A DNA stretch of 57,979 nucleotides from Synechococcus sp. CS-1331. GTDB lineage: Bacteria; Cyanobacteriota; Cyanobacteriia; PCC-6307; Cyanobiaceae. A program made the translations under genes and the position numbers. How positions within the stretch are numbered: the first letter of the stretch is position 1; each line of letters starts with the position of its first letter. Location: positions 1-57,979 of the forward strand of contig JAHLYQ010000014.1 of the NCBI GenBank assembly GCA_025127975.1. Reading direction: 5' to 3'. A model generated the notes under the pieces. That model searched no databases. It had not been told where the DNA came from and worked only from the letters and a program-made list of their open reading frames with translations. Positions 38,648 to 46,227 of the stretch are shown one piece after another.

Positions 38648-38893
38648 ATGGCCAAAACCATCACGCTCAAGAACCTGCCCGACGCGCTCCATGCCCGGCT
38701 CGCCGCGGCGGCCAAGCGGCACCGGCGCAGCCTCAACAATGAAGCGATCGTTTGCCTGGAGGCCGGCCTGGGCAATGGTGTCATGGCTGCAGAGCAGCAG
38801 TTAGCAGAGATCCGGGCCCTGCGCGACAGCCTGGCTCAGCACAGCTTTGATCCGGCTGAGATTGATGCCTTCAAGCGCGAGGGTCGGCCTTGA
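38648..38893 (+). CDS. FitA-like ribbon-helix-helix antitoxin
   Basis: This 81-residue protein starts MAKTITLKNLPDALHARLAA and continues AAKRHRRSLNNEAIVCLEAG, the Arc/FitA ribbon-helix-helix pattern. A charged C-terminus ends in FKREGRP. Its stop overlaps the TTG start of the toxin by 4 bases, the typical antitoxin-toxin coupling. Confidence 0.88.
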   Translation: MAKTITLKNLPDALHARLAAAAKRHRRSLNNEAIVCLEAGLGNGVMAAEQQLAEIRALRDSLAQHSFDPAEIDAFKREGRP

Positions 38894-39279
38894 TTGTTGT
38901 CGACACCAACGTGCTGGCCTATCTGCTGCTGCCGGGGCCCAAAACATTCTTGGCAGAAGCTCTGTTGCTCGATCAACCCCGCTGGGCAGCACCGCCGCTC
39001 TGGCGCAGTGAGTGGCGCAATGTGCTCAGCACCTACCTGCGGCGTGACCTGCTCCTGCTCTCTGAGGCCGTGGCACTGATGCATCACGCAGAGGTGCTCC
39101 TCGCTGGGCAGGACGAACCCGTGGCTTCCGATCAGGTCTTGCAGCTGGCTAACAGCAGCCGCTGCAGTGCCTACGACTGCGAGTTTGTGGCCGCTGCGCG
39201 GCAGCTGGGGGTACCGCTGGTCACGGAAGACCGCGCCGTTCTTGTTGCATTCCCGGATGTGGCGAGACCCCTGGTTTAA
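38890..39279 (+). CDS. vapC: VapC-type PIN toxin partnered with the FitA-like antitoxin
   Basis: This 129-residue PIN protein has the acidic residues in VVDTNVLAYLLLPG, WRSEWRNVL, SAYDCEFVAAA and VTEDRAVL, so its active site looks complete. The start is a TTG at 38890, overlapping the antitoxin stop. Its last 59 bases overlap the broken PIN gene on the other strand. Confidence 0.88.
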   Translation: MIVVDTNVLAYLLLPGPKTFLAEALLLDQPRWAAPPLWRSEWRNVLSTYLRRDLLLLSEAVALMHHAEVLLAGQDEPVASDQVLQLANSSRCSAYDCEFVAAARQLGVPLVTEDRAVLVAFPDVARPLV

Positions 39280-39445
39280 GAGCTGGAGCGGGGGCCATGG
39301 CGTCGCTGGCAAAGGCGATCTCGGCGTAAAAGATGGCTTTGATCAGCACCGGTCCGGCATCGAGGGCCTGGGCGAGCTGGGTGGCACTCCAACTTGCCCT
39401 GTGGGGATCTGCCGTGATCACGTCAAGGATCACGTTCGAATCCAC
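39221..39445 (-). pseudogene. Truncated VapC PIN toxin
   Basis: The first 46 or so residues are a PIN domain (VDSNVILDVITADPHRASWS, then FYAEIAFA) with the first acidic residue and the middle Glu. The match then stops and unrelated sequence (SDAMAPAPALK) runs into the end of the neighbouring vapC. The last two acidic residues of the site are missing, so it should not be active. It pairs with the damaged AbrB-type antitoxin upstream. Confidence 0.75.
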
Positions 39446-39453
39446 AAACAGCT

Positions 39454-39635
39454 TTACTGCTCCTCACCCCTACAGAGGGCCAGGAGCTCATCGGTGCTGA
39501 GGCGGGTGGATCCTGTTTCACCAGAAGAACCCGCCCCTCCTCGCGCTCAAAGCGCACCTCGGTGTGGGGCAACAGCCCGCACTGCTCACGAATCGCCTGG
39601 GGGATCGTGACCTGGCCCTTACTGGTGATGCGCAT
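39454..39635 (-). pseudogene. Damaged AbrB/MazE-type antitoxin
   Basis: The N-terminus MRITSKGQVTIPQAIREQCG is an AbrB/SpoVT DNA-binding domain. After VLLVKQDPP the frame shifts: the expected antitoxin tail (RLSTDELLALCRGEEQ, stop at 39454) is present but in another frame, and the linker between is shorter than usual. A small deletion therefore broke the gene. If not corrected, the first frame reads on to 39423 with an unrelated tail. Confidence 0.7.
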
Positions 39636-39748
39636 GGTGGCAGCGTCAGCCGATCCAGGACAGCAGTAAGAATCCCAGCGGTGCAAGCGCGATACCGGGG
39701 AAGGCGGCCCGATCAGACTCCTGGGCATAGATAGGGGCAGGTTTCGCC

Positions 39749-40093
39749 ATGGCAAGGAAAGGCGGCTGGCAGGAATTCAGCAGCAACGCCGCAAGCACGA
39801 CCAGGCCCACCACGGGAGAGGCCGGCCCGGCGGGCGCACCCAGCCCAAAGGCCCAGCAGCGGGTGCGGGTGCAGCGCACCAAGGTCGGCAAAGGCGGAAA
39901 ACTGGTGACGGCGATCACCGGGCTGGGGGCACCGGAGGCCGAGCTCAAGACCCTGCTCAAACAGCTCAAGGCCGCCGCCGGCACCGGCGGCACCATCAAA
40001 GACGGCGTGATCGAGCTGCAGGGAGACCAGGTGGCTCCAGCTATCTCAGCCCTGGAGCAGGCCGGCTACCGGCCAAAGCAGGCGGGGGGCTGA
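39749..40093 (+). CDS. SUI1/YciH translation factor
   Basis: This 114-residue protein has an eIF1-like SUI1 domain in its C-terminal two thirds: VRVQRTKVGKGGKLVTAITG, LKTLLKQLKAAAGTGGTIKD and VIELQGDQVAPAISALEQAG. It is a bacterial homologue of initiation factor 1. The Ala/Pro/Ser-rich N-terminus is low complexity. It is commonly near trpB and purE in cyanobacteria, and here toxin-antitoxin genes flank it on both sides. Confidence 0.92.
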   Translation: MARKGGWQEFSSNAASTTRPTTGEAGPAGAPSPKAQQRVRVQRTKVGKGGKLVTAITGLGAPEAELKTLLKQLKAAAGTGGTIKDGVIELQGDQVAPAISALEQAGYRPKQAGG

Positions 40094-40141
40094 AAGGCAA
40101 GCGCCACGAGGCTCAACCGAGCGACTTGCCGAGGGGCAAGC

Positions 40142-40513
40142 TCAGAAGCCCGCCTTGGTGAAATCGTCGCCGATGTAGCCAAGGGGCAATTGGTCACGCT
40201 CAGCCAGTGCCGCCGCAAAACAATCCCCGAAGTTGAGCTGGGCCGGATGGCCCTGGCCCTTGCCAAAACGCTTAAAGATGCCGAGAGCGCGCTCTGCCAG
40301 ATCCCCATCAACCGGCACCACATCAGGATCAATTAGTTCCAGCAACGTCTGCATCGGTTCGAGCACACCACGGCAGTGCGCAACCAGCAGCAGCTCCTGC
40401 AGGGTGCCTGCGGACATGCGTAGGACTTCAGCCCGCTCGAGCGTCTGCTGGTGTTGCTCCCACCCAGCTTCTCGCTGAAGAATTGCCAGCAGCAGCGAAG
40501 TATCCAGAATCAC
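40142..40513 (-). CDS. vapC: VapC-type PIN toxin
   Basis: This 123-residue PIN protein has acidic residues in ILDTSLLLAILQ, TLQELLLVA, NFGDCFAAALA and GDDF, a complete site. The NFGDCF block marks the Rv0624-like VapC subfamily. A GTG start at 40513 overlaps the antitoxin stop (GTGA), although the frame is open further up. It is similar in plan to the toxin at 44355. Confidence 0.9.
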   Translation of the reverse strand: MILDTSLLLAILQREAGWEQHQQTLERAEVLRMSAGTLQELLLVAHCRGVLEPMQTLLELIDPDVVPVDGDLAERALGIFKRFGKGQGHPAQLNFGDCFAAALAERDQLPLGYIGDDFTKAGF

Positions 40514-40752
40514 GACGGCAACCCCTGCTCGTCGTATAGCGAATCGGCATGGAAAGGTTTGGCCGTCTTGATGGCCTGTTCCTGCAGGACGGGTAACTCG
40601 GCACTGAGGCGCCTGCGCCGGCTCAAGCACCGCTGCCGCTGCAGCTCCAGCTCCAGGGCATCCCCCACAATCTCGGTAACCCCCCTGCCCGTGAGCTGGC
40701 GCAGCTGCTCGAGCAGGGCGTCTACCCGGGGGCTCTTAATGCTGACAGCCAT
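40510..40752 (-). CDS. vapB: VapB-type antitoxin
   Basis: This 80-residue protein starts MAVSIKSPRVDALLEQLRQL, the short ribbon-helix-helix N-terminus of PSK/Rv0623-type VapB. It continues with an Arg-rich helix and an acidic tail (ADSLYDEQGLPS). It lies directly upstream of its toxin with a 4-base overlap. A 30-bp palindrome just upstream is its probable operator. Confidence 0.9.
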   Translation of the reverse strand: MAVSIKSPRVDALLEQLRQLTGRGVTEIVGDALELELQRQRCLSRRRRLSAELPVLQEQAIKTAKPFHADSLYDEQGLPS

Positions 40753-40766
40753 TGCAGAAACCGTTT

Positions 40767-40796
40767 CTTGATTCCAATTCTAGAATCGAAATCAAG
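40767..40796. promoter_or_regulatory. 30-bp palindrome upstream of vapB, candidate operator
   Basis: The sequence 40767-40796 is an interrupted palindrome with 13 of 15 base pairs matching: outer arms cttgatt and aatcaag, inner core attctagaat. It lies 15 bases before the vapB start in the divergent vapB/cysC region. A VapBC complex probably binds here; an effect on cysC is possible. Confidence 0.6.
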
Positions 40797-40886
40797 TTCC
40801 CGGGCATCAGACAACAAAGCACCTTCCAAGGGCCTGGCGCGGGGCACAGGGGAGAATGCCCCCATCCGCCCCACCTCCCTGCGTCG

Positions 40887-41543
40887 ATGTCCGCCGCTCC
40901 CACCACCCCCACCTACGGCGAGCTCACCAACCAGGGGGCCTCGACCAACATCGCCTGGCACCACACCACGGTGGACCGGGCCGCCCGGGCCGAGCAGCGG
41001 GGCCATCGCAGCGCCATCCTCTGGTTCACGGGCCTGAGCGGCTCGGGCAAGAGCACCCTGGCCAACGCCGTGAACTCGGCCCTGTTTGAACGGGGGCTCT
41101 CCTGCTATGTGCTCGACGGCGACAACATCCGCCACGGCCTCTGCAAGGACCTGGGCTTCTCCGACGCCGCCCGCGAGGAAAACATCCGCCGCATCGGCGA
41201 GGTGAGCAAACTTTTCCTCGATGCAGGGGTGGTGGTGCTCACCGCCTTCGTGTCGCCCTTCAAGGCCGATCGCGACCGGGCCCGGGCCCTGGTGGATGCC
41301 GGTGACTTCATCGAGATCCACTGCGCCGCCAACCTGGAGGTGTGCGAGCAGCGCGACACCAAGGGGCTTTACGCCAAGGCGCGGGCCGGCGAGATCCAGG
41401 AGTTCACGGGTATCTCCAGCCCCTACGAGGCCCCCGAGGCTCCGGAGCTGCAGCTGGACACCGGTTCCCAGAGTCTGGGGGATTCGGTGGCCCAGGTGAT
41501 CTGCTACCTGGAAGCCCAGGGGTTAATCAGCCCGGCGGCCTGA
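40887..41543 (+). CDS. cysC: Adenylylsulfate kinase
   Basis: This 218-residue APS kinase makes PAPS from APS for sulfate assimilation or sulfation. The P-loop is GLSGSGKST, preceded by the APS-kinase lead NIAWHHTTVDRAAR. YVLDGDNIRHGLCKDLGFS and ENIRRIGEVSKLFLDAG are family hallmarks. ATG at 40887 is chosen; the frame is open upstream into the vapB operator but the N-terminus there is not APS-kinase-like. The end overlaps the AI-2E gene by 17 bases. Confidence 0.96.
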   Translation: MSAAPTTPTYGELTNQGASTNIAWHHTTVDRAARAEQRGHRSAILWFTGLSGSGKSTLANAVNSALFERGLSCYVLDGDNIRHGLCKDLGFSDAAREENIRRIGEVSKLFLDAGVVVLTAFVSPFKADRDRARALVDAGDFIEIHCAANLEVCEQRDTKGLYAKARAGEIQEFTGISSPYEAPEAPELQLDTGSQSLGDSVAQVICYLEAQGLISPAA

Positions 41544-42606
41544 GCGCCTCGCCGGCCCGCAACTGCTCACCCCAGGCATCGAGAAAGGTTTTGGCGCAAC
41601 TGGCCACCGGCACCGCAAGCAGCAGGCCCAGCAGATCCCCCAAACCCAGCAGGCTGCCCAGCCTGGCCCCCACCGGCAGGCTGATCAGCAGCCAGGCGGG
41701 CTCGAGGCCCACGATCCGGCCCATCAGGCGAGGCTGGATCACCTGGTCCACCACCTGTCCGACTGCGATGGCGGCCGCCAGCACCTCTAGGGCAGTGCGG
41801 GGATCGTCAAGGGCCAGCAAAAGGCTCACCGCCACGATCGTGACGGCGCTGGCATAGGGGATCAGGGTGGTGAAGCCGATCGCCACCGCAAAGAGCGCGC
41901 CGTAGGGAATGCCCAGCAGGGTGAAGACCAGGATCTGGGCCGCGCTGAGGATCAGGGCCAGCAGCACCTGGCCGGCGAAGTAGCCGCGGAAGGTGCGGTT
42001 CAAGGTAGCCATCACCAACTGGCGCACCCGCGGCGGCAGCCATTGGCCCAGGCCGGCACTGATGCCCTCACCGCCCAGCAGCAGGAACACCGCCAGCACC
42101 AGCACGATCACGGTGTTGACCGTGAGCCCCAAGGTGGCGCCCAGCAGGCCCAGCAGCTGCTGGCTCAACTGGCGGGCCAGCAGGCTGGTGCGGGTGAGCA
42201 GTTCGCTGCTGAGGTCGCCGAAATCGCTGGGCAGACCCCGCGAGGCCGCCCAGGCCTGGAGCTGCTGCAGCAGGGTTTCCCCCTGGGCCAACCAGGTGGG
42301 CAGGGCCGTGATCAGCTCGCCCAGCTGCTCTATCAGCCGCGGCACCAGCCAAACCGCCGCCAGGGCCATCAGGCCCAGGCTGGCCACCACCACCAGGCCA
42401 TAGGCCAGCAGCCGCGGCAGGCCGCGGCCCATCAACCAGCGGCTGGGCAGATCGAACAGAAAGGCGATCAAAGCCGCCGCCACAAACAGGGCCGGGAAGG
42501 GCGCCAGGGGCAGCAGCAGCTGGCGCAGCACCCAGAGGTTCAGCACCAGCAGGGGAAGGGCGAGGCCGGCCTTGAGCCAGGGGGGCAGAACGAGCCGTTC
42601 CAGCAT
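41527..42606 (-). CDS. AI-2E family (UPF0118) membrane transporter
   Basis: This 359-residue protein has about eight membrane helices and the family blocks LGIPYGALFAVAIGFTTLIP, VDQVIQPRLMGRIVGLEPAW and LGDLLGLLLAVPVASCAKTF. Family members export autoinducer-2 or act as Na+/H+ antiporters; the substrate here is unknown. The ATG overlaps the purE stop by one base. Confidence 0.92.
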   Translation of the reverse strand: MLERLVLPPWLKAGLALPLLVLNLWVLRQLLLPLAPFPALFVAAALIAFLFDLPSRWLMGRGLPRLLAYGLVVVASLGLMALAAVWLVPRLIEQLGELITALPTWLAQGETLLQQLQAWAASRGLPSDFGDLSSELLTRTSLLARQLSQQLLGLLGATLGLTVNTVIVLVLAVFLLLGGEGISAGLGQWLPPRVRQLVMATLNRTFRGYFAGQVLLALILSAAQILVFTLLGIPYGALFAVAIGFTTLIPYASAVTIVAVSLLLALDDPRTALEVLAAAIAVGQVVDQVIQPRLMGRIVGLEPAWLLISLPVGARLGSLLGLGDLLGLLLAVPVASCAKTFLDAWGEQLRAGEALRPPG

Positions 42607-43187
42607 CAGCCCATCTGCTCCAAATAGGCCCGGCTGCCGAGCTGCTGCAGGCGGGCATCCTTGGCACGCACCTGGCCATGGAGCCCGTCGCGATAATCCG
42701 AGATGGCCTGGGTCAGGCGCGGATCAGCGGTGGCGAGGATCTGGGCCGCCAGCAGGCCAGCGTTGAGGCCGTTGCCGATCGCCACGGTGGCCACCGGGAT
42801 GCCGGCGGGCATCTGCACGATCGAGTGGAGTGAATCCACCCCCGACAACGCCCTGCTCTGCACCGGCACGCCGATCACCGGCAGGGTGGTGAGGGAGGCC
42901 AGCATCCCCGGCAAGTGGGCCGCCCCACCGGCACCGGCGATGATCACCTTGAAGCCCTGCTCGCGGGCCGTCTGGGCAAAGTCCACCATCTCCAGGGGAG
43001 TGCGATGGGCCGAGAGCACCCGCACCTCTACCTCAACTCCAAACTGCTCCAGCACCTGCACCGCCGGCTGCATGGTGGCCAGGTCGGAGTCGCTGCCCAT
43101 CACCACGGCCACCCGCGGGGCGGCTGCAGTCCGCGGGGTGTCAAAGGAGGAGAGCGCAACCACGCCGCCGCAGGCAGAGAATGGCAT
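42606..43187 (-). CDS. purE: 5-(carboxyamino)imidazole ribonucleotide mutase
   Basis: PurE moves the carboxyl group of N5-CAIR in purine synthesis. The 193-residue protein has [42 protein letters not shown] and [20 protein letters not shown] at 43187 is likely; a start at 43214 would overlap the divergent nagA region more. It is translationally coupled to the AI-2E gene. Confidence 0.96.
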   Translation of the reverse strand: MPFSACGGVVALSSFDTPRTAAAPRVAVVMGSDSDLATMQPAVQVLEQFGVEVEVRVLSAHRTPLEMVDFAQTAREQGFKVIIAGAGGAAHLPGMLASLTTLPVIGVPVQSRALSGVDSLHSIVQMPAGIPVATVAIGNGLNAGLLAAQILATADPRLTQAISDYRDGLHGQVRAKDARLQQLGSRAYLEQMG

Positions 43188-43222
43188 TGTCCCTTCTGGC
43201 TGCTCCGGCGCCACTCCTGCCC

Positions 43223-44401
43223 ATGCGCTGGCTCAGCAATGTGCGCCTGCCCCAGGCCAAACGCTGCAGCCACGGCGGCCAGCAGCGCTGGCGCATCGGC
43301 CTCGACGCCGACGACCTAATCAGCGTGGTGGAGCCCCTGGCGGCCGGCAGCAGCGCCGCCGGCGACGACTGGGGCGGCGACTGGCTCAGCCCGGCCGGGG
43401 TGGATCTGCAGATCAACGGCGGCCTGGGCCTGGCCTTTCCGGAGCTCACGCCGGCCGATCTTCCGCAACTGGAGACGCTGCTGGAGCTGCTCTGGCGCGA
43501 TGGTGTCGAAGCGATCTGCCCCACCCTGGTGACCTGCGGCGTGGCGCCGCTGCGCCAGGCCCTAGCAGTGCTGGAGCAAGCGCGGGCATTGCACCAGCCC
43601 GGCCGCTGCCAGCTGCGGGGCGCCCACCTGGAGGGCCCCTTCCTGGAGCCAACGCGGCGCGGCGCCCATCCTGCCCAGCACCTGGCCGCACCGAGCCTGG
43701 CTGCCCTGGCCGAGCGGATCGAAGGCTTCGAAGACGACATCGACCTGGTGACCCTGGCCCCGGAACTGGAGGGGGCCGGCGCCGTGATCACTGCCCTGGC
43801 CGAGCGTGGAATCGTGGTGAGCCTGGGCCATAGCGCCGCGACGGAAGTCCAAAGCCACGACGCCTTCGCTGCCGGCGTGAGCATGCTCACCCACGCCTTT
43901 AACGCCATGCCGGACATGCACCGGCGCGCGCCAGGGCCGGTGGCGGCTGCCGCCCTGCGGGGGGACATCGCGATCGGCCTGATCGCCGATGGGGTGCACG
44001 TGGAGCCCACCATGGCGGTGCTGCTGCAGCGGCTGGCTCCAGAGCAGGTGGTGCTGGTGAGCGATGCCCTGGCCCCCTACGGCCTCGGCGAAGGCCAGCA
44101 CCGCTGGGATGAGCGCCTGCTGATCGTGGCCGACGGCAGCTGCCGGTTGCAGGACGGCACCCTGGCCGGCGTCACCCTGCCCCTACTTGAAGGGGTGCGG
44201 CGCCTGGCCAGCTGGGGCGTGCGCCCCGAGCAGGCGATCGCCGCGGCCACGATCACGCCCCGGCGGGTGCTGGGGGAAGACCGCAACCTGCCCCAAATGC
44301 TTGTAGGTACCCCCCTGGTGGAGACCCTGCGCTGGAGCGCGTCAGGCGACGCGCTCAGCTGGCAGCGGGGTTCCAGGCCGACTCCAGATCGGTATGACTG
44401 A
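43223..44401 (+). CDS. nagA: N-acetylglucosamine-6-phosphate deacetylase
   Basis: This amidohydrolase has [48 protein letters not shown] and the terminal [11 protein letters not shown] block. Length is about 392 residues from the ATG at 43223. Its last 47 bases overlap the vapC on the other strand, and the final residues ([10 protein letters not shown]) look unlike the usual tail, as if the toxin-antitoxin insertion replaced the original 3' end. Confidence 0.93.
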   Translation: MRWLSNVRLPQAKRCSHGGQQRWRIGLDADDLISVVEPLAAGSSAAGDDWGGDWLSPAGVDLQINGGLGLAFPELTPADLPQLETLLELLWRDGVEAICPTLVTCGVAPLRQALAVLEQARALHQPGRCQLRGAHLEGPFLEPTRRGAHPAQHLAAPSLAALAERIEGFEDDIDLVTLAPELEGAGAVITALAERGIVVSLGHSAATEVQSHDAFAAGVSMLTHAFNAMPDMHRRAPGPVAAAALRGDIAIGLIADGVHVEPTMAVLLQRLAPEQVVLVSDALAPYGLGEGQHRWDERLLIVADGSCRLQDGTLAGVTLPLLEGVRRLASWGVRPEQAIAAATITPRRVLGEDRNLPQMLVGTPLVETLRWSASGDALSWQRGSRPTPDRYD

Positions 44402-44759
44402 AATCGTTGCCCTTAAACAACAAGGGAACTCCAGCTCCCTTCGCTAGGGCGTAGGAGAAGCAATCGCCGAAATTCAAGCCAGCACGATGCCGGCCTTTGC
44501 CGTAGCGGCTGAAGGCACTGCGGGCGAGCTCGGCCTGATCGCGATCAACAGCCACGATCTTGATCTGAGCCGTGCTGAGGAACAGATCCAGATCGCGCTG
44601 GCCGTCAGGGCCTAAGCGAGCTTCCAGCACGATGGAGAGCTCCACAAGGGACGCCGCCGAGAGCATGCAACTCTCGGCGGCGGCAATCACGGTGTTGAAA
44701 GCACTGCGCTCGGGCTCGTCCTGGAGGATTGCCAGCACTGCAGAGGTGTCAATCACCAT
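44355..44759 (-). CDS. vapC: VapC-type PIN toxin
   Basis: This 134-residue PIN protein has acidic residues in VIDTSAVLAILQDE, SLVELSIVLEARLG, NFGDCFSYALA and GNDF. It belongs to the same NFGDCF subfamily as the toxin at 40142. The start codon overlaps the antitoxin stop by one base (ATGA). It lies between nagA and chlM, which I recall as neighbours in relatives. Confidence 0.92.
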   Translation of the reverse strand: MVIDTSAVLAILQDEPERSAFNTVIAAAESCMLSAASLVELSIVLEARLGPDGQRDLDLFLSTAQIKIVAVDRDQAELARSAFSRYGKGRHRAGLNFGDCFSYALAKGAGVPLLFKGNDFSHTDLESAWNPAAS

Positions 44760-45028
44760 CAGGAGGGCAGGCCACGGGCGTCGTAGCCGAGAATCTGCTC
44801 TGCCGTGCGCTGGTCGCGCATCGGCCTGGCAGCACAGCTCAGGGCGATCTGATCAAGACGACTGGCGAGGAGCTCCTGGGCGTCAGGACGGCTCGTCTGC
44901 AGGCGGCGCAGCCGCTGCAGACGTTCCTCGAGGGCCAGGATCACGGCGACGGTCTTGCTTTCTCCAGCGAGAGCAGCCAGCTCCGCTGCAAGCCTGCTTG
45001 CCTCTGGATTGCGAATGTTCAGCGCCAT
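44759..45028 (-). CDS. vapB: VapB-type antitoxin
   Basis: This 89-residue protein starts MALNIRNPEASRLAAELAAL and continues AGESKTVAVILALEERLQRL, a Rv0623-type VapB with an N-terminal ribbon-helix-helix. The tail ends EQILGYDARGLPS, closely like the end of the VapB at 40510. ATG at 45028 is chosen; the frame extends to 45067 but would read through the candidate operator. Confidence 0.92.
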   Translation of the reverse strand: MALNIRNPEASRLAAELAALAGESKTVAVILALEERLQRLRRLQTSRPDAQELLASRLDQIALSCAARPMRDQRTAEQILGYDARGLPS

Positions 45029-45037
45029 GGCCAAGCC

Positions 45038-45066
45038 GTGTAGACAGCGCAATTTCAGTGTAGACA
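45038..45066 (-). promoter_or_regulatory. Candidate vapB operator: direct repeats 20 bp apart
   Basis: GTGTAGACA occurs at 45038-45046 and again at 45058-45066, exactly 20 bp apart and therefore on one face of the helix. Both lie just upstream of the vapB start at 45028. Binding by VapB dimers is inferred. Confidence 0.5.
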
Positions 45067-45141
45067 CGTCGCGAGATCATGGGCGCTCGCCGGAACGGCT
45101 ACCTAGGATCCGGCCCACCCCTAGGTCCTGTGCCGCGCTCG

Positions 45142-45556
45142 ATGCCCACCGCAGCCAAAACAGCAGCCGAAAAAGCCGAGGCAAAGGGCTACTTCGAAAG
45201 CACCGGCTTTGCGCGCTGGAATCGCATCTATAGCCGCAGCGACGACGTCAACCGGGTGCAGCGCAACATCCGCATCGGCCACCAAAAGACCGTTGACAAC
45301 ATGCTGGCCTGGCTGCAGGAGCAGGGCGGATTGGAGAGCCGCAGCTTCTGTGATGCCGGCTGCGGGGTGGGCAGCCTGGCGATCCCCCTGGTCCAGCCAC
45401 GAGCAGCTGCTGTTCACCGCCTCCGACCTGGAGAGCCTCGAGGGTCGCTTCGACACGGTGATCTGCCTGAATGTGTTTATCCACTTTTCACGCCTGGTCA
45501 GCTTCGAGCGAACGCTGCAGGCCAACCAGCCCCCTGATCCGATGCCAGACTCTTGA
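45142..45556 (+). pseudogene. chlM: Broken copy of chlM
   Basis: The first 75 or so residues align with the intact chlM 1.1 kb downstream (GYFESTGFARWNRIYSRSDD, QRNIRIGHQKTVDN, FCDAGCGVGSLAIPL). Two deletions follow. The first removes part of the SAM-binding domain and shifts the frame, which resumes at LFTASDLESLEGRFDTVICL. The second joins NVFIH to the C-terminal FSRLVSFER, losing about 70 residues. The normal stop is lost and the frame runs to 45556. Aligned DNA differs from the intact copy at about 24 of 222 positions by hand count. Confidence 0.88.
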
Positions 45557-45584
45557 TTGGCAGGAGGCACCGGGCAAAAGCGCG

Positions 45585-45791
45585 ATGAACGAAATTCTTT
45601 TTGTCGTGGAAGAAGCCGAGGACGGGTCATTCCGAGCCAACGCCGTTGGCAGTTCGATTCACACCGAGGCGGAGGATTTGGAGCAGCTGCATCAAGAGAT
45701 CCGTGATGCCGTGCACTGCCACTTTGAGGAGGGTGATGCGCCCCCGTTGATACGGCTTCATCACGTGCGCCAGGAACTGCTGGCCCTGTGA
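45585..45791 (+). CDS. hicB: HicB-like antitoxin
   Basis: This 68-residue protein (MNEILFVVEEAEDGSFRANA, HTEAEDLEQLHQEIRDAVHC) is a HicB-type partial RNase H fold. Such short proteins are often misnamed 2-oxoisovalerate dehydrogenase in cyanobacterial annotations. The stop overlaps the GTG of hicA by 4 bases. A damaged copy lies at 47033. Confidence 0.85.
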   Translation: MNEILFVVEEAEDGSFRANAVGSSIHTEAEDLEQLHQEIRDAVHCHFEEGDAPPLIRLHHVRQELLAL

Positions 45792-46036
45792 AGATCCCCC
45801 GTGAACTCGATGGTGCAGAACTGGCGAGGCGGTTAGCCCGATTTGGCTATGCCGTGACCCGACAAAGTGGCAGCCACATGCGACTCACTCGCCTGCTGCC
45901 GAACGGGCAGCAACAACACCTCACCATCCCCGCCCATAAACCTTTGCGTGTGGGCACACTCCGGCAGATCCTCAAGGACGTGGCCAATCAAGTTGGCACC
46001 AATCTGGACGCGCTGATCCAAGCGCTGGATGCCTGA
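45788..46036 (+). CDS. hicA: HicA family mRNA interferase toxin
   Basis: This 82-residue protein has a dsRNA-binding-like HicA fold: MKIPRELDGAELARRLARFG, the catalytic-His segment TRQSGSHMRLT and the end block IPAHKPLRVGTLRQILKDVA. It is expected to cleave mRNA when free of HicB. The start is a GTG at 45788. A copy with a 47-base deletion lies at 47236. Confidence 0.92.
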   Translation: MKIPRELDGAELARRLARFGYAVTRQSGSHMRLTRLLPNGQQQHLTIPAHKPLRVGTLRQILKDVANQVGTNLDALIQALDA

Positions 46037-46041
46037 GCGGC

Positions 46042-46187
46042 TCAGGCTGAGCGCCCCACCTGGAAGGTGAGGTTGAGGAGCGCTTGCTGCTGCAACCTCA
46101 TCTGGGCAGGGGGTTCCATCAACAGCAGATCGCCGTCGCGCAACGGGATGCTGAACGGGGGCGCAACCGCTGCCGCCACCGGCGCTC
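46042..46187 (-). pseudogene. 3' remnant of a second alkB-like gene
   Basis: Read on the minus strand, this stretch encodes PFSIPLRDGDLLLMEPPA, then MRLQQQALLNLTFQVGRSA and a stop at 46042. It aligns with the C-terminus of the intact AlkB at 49102 (PFNLELAHGDLLLMEPPT and RLRLQQERLNLTFRVVRADR), with about ten codons missing between the two blocks. The 5' part is absent and chlM-flanking sequence begins at 46188. Confidence 0.75.
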
Positions 46188-46227
46188 CCTAGGATCCGGC
46201 CCATCCCGAGGCCCTGTGCCGCGCTCG

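Noticed and set aside
38400..38804. Open frame in the gap after dgkA as a gene
   Set aside because: It overlaps the antitoxin start in another frame and shows no recognisable motif or family composition.
45079..45537. 152-codon plus-strand frame as a normal gene
   Set aside because: Its first half is ChlM but the rest is out-of-frame chlM sequence, so it is a broken copy and not a new protein.
45585..45791. 2-oxoisovalerate dehydrogenase subunit
   Set aside because: That name is a common misannotation. The protein has 68 residues, no cofactor domain, and is coupled to hicA, so HicB-type antitoxin fits better.
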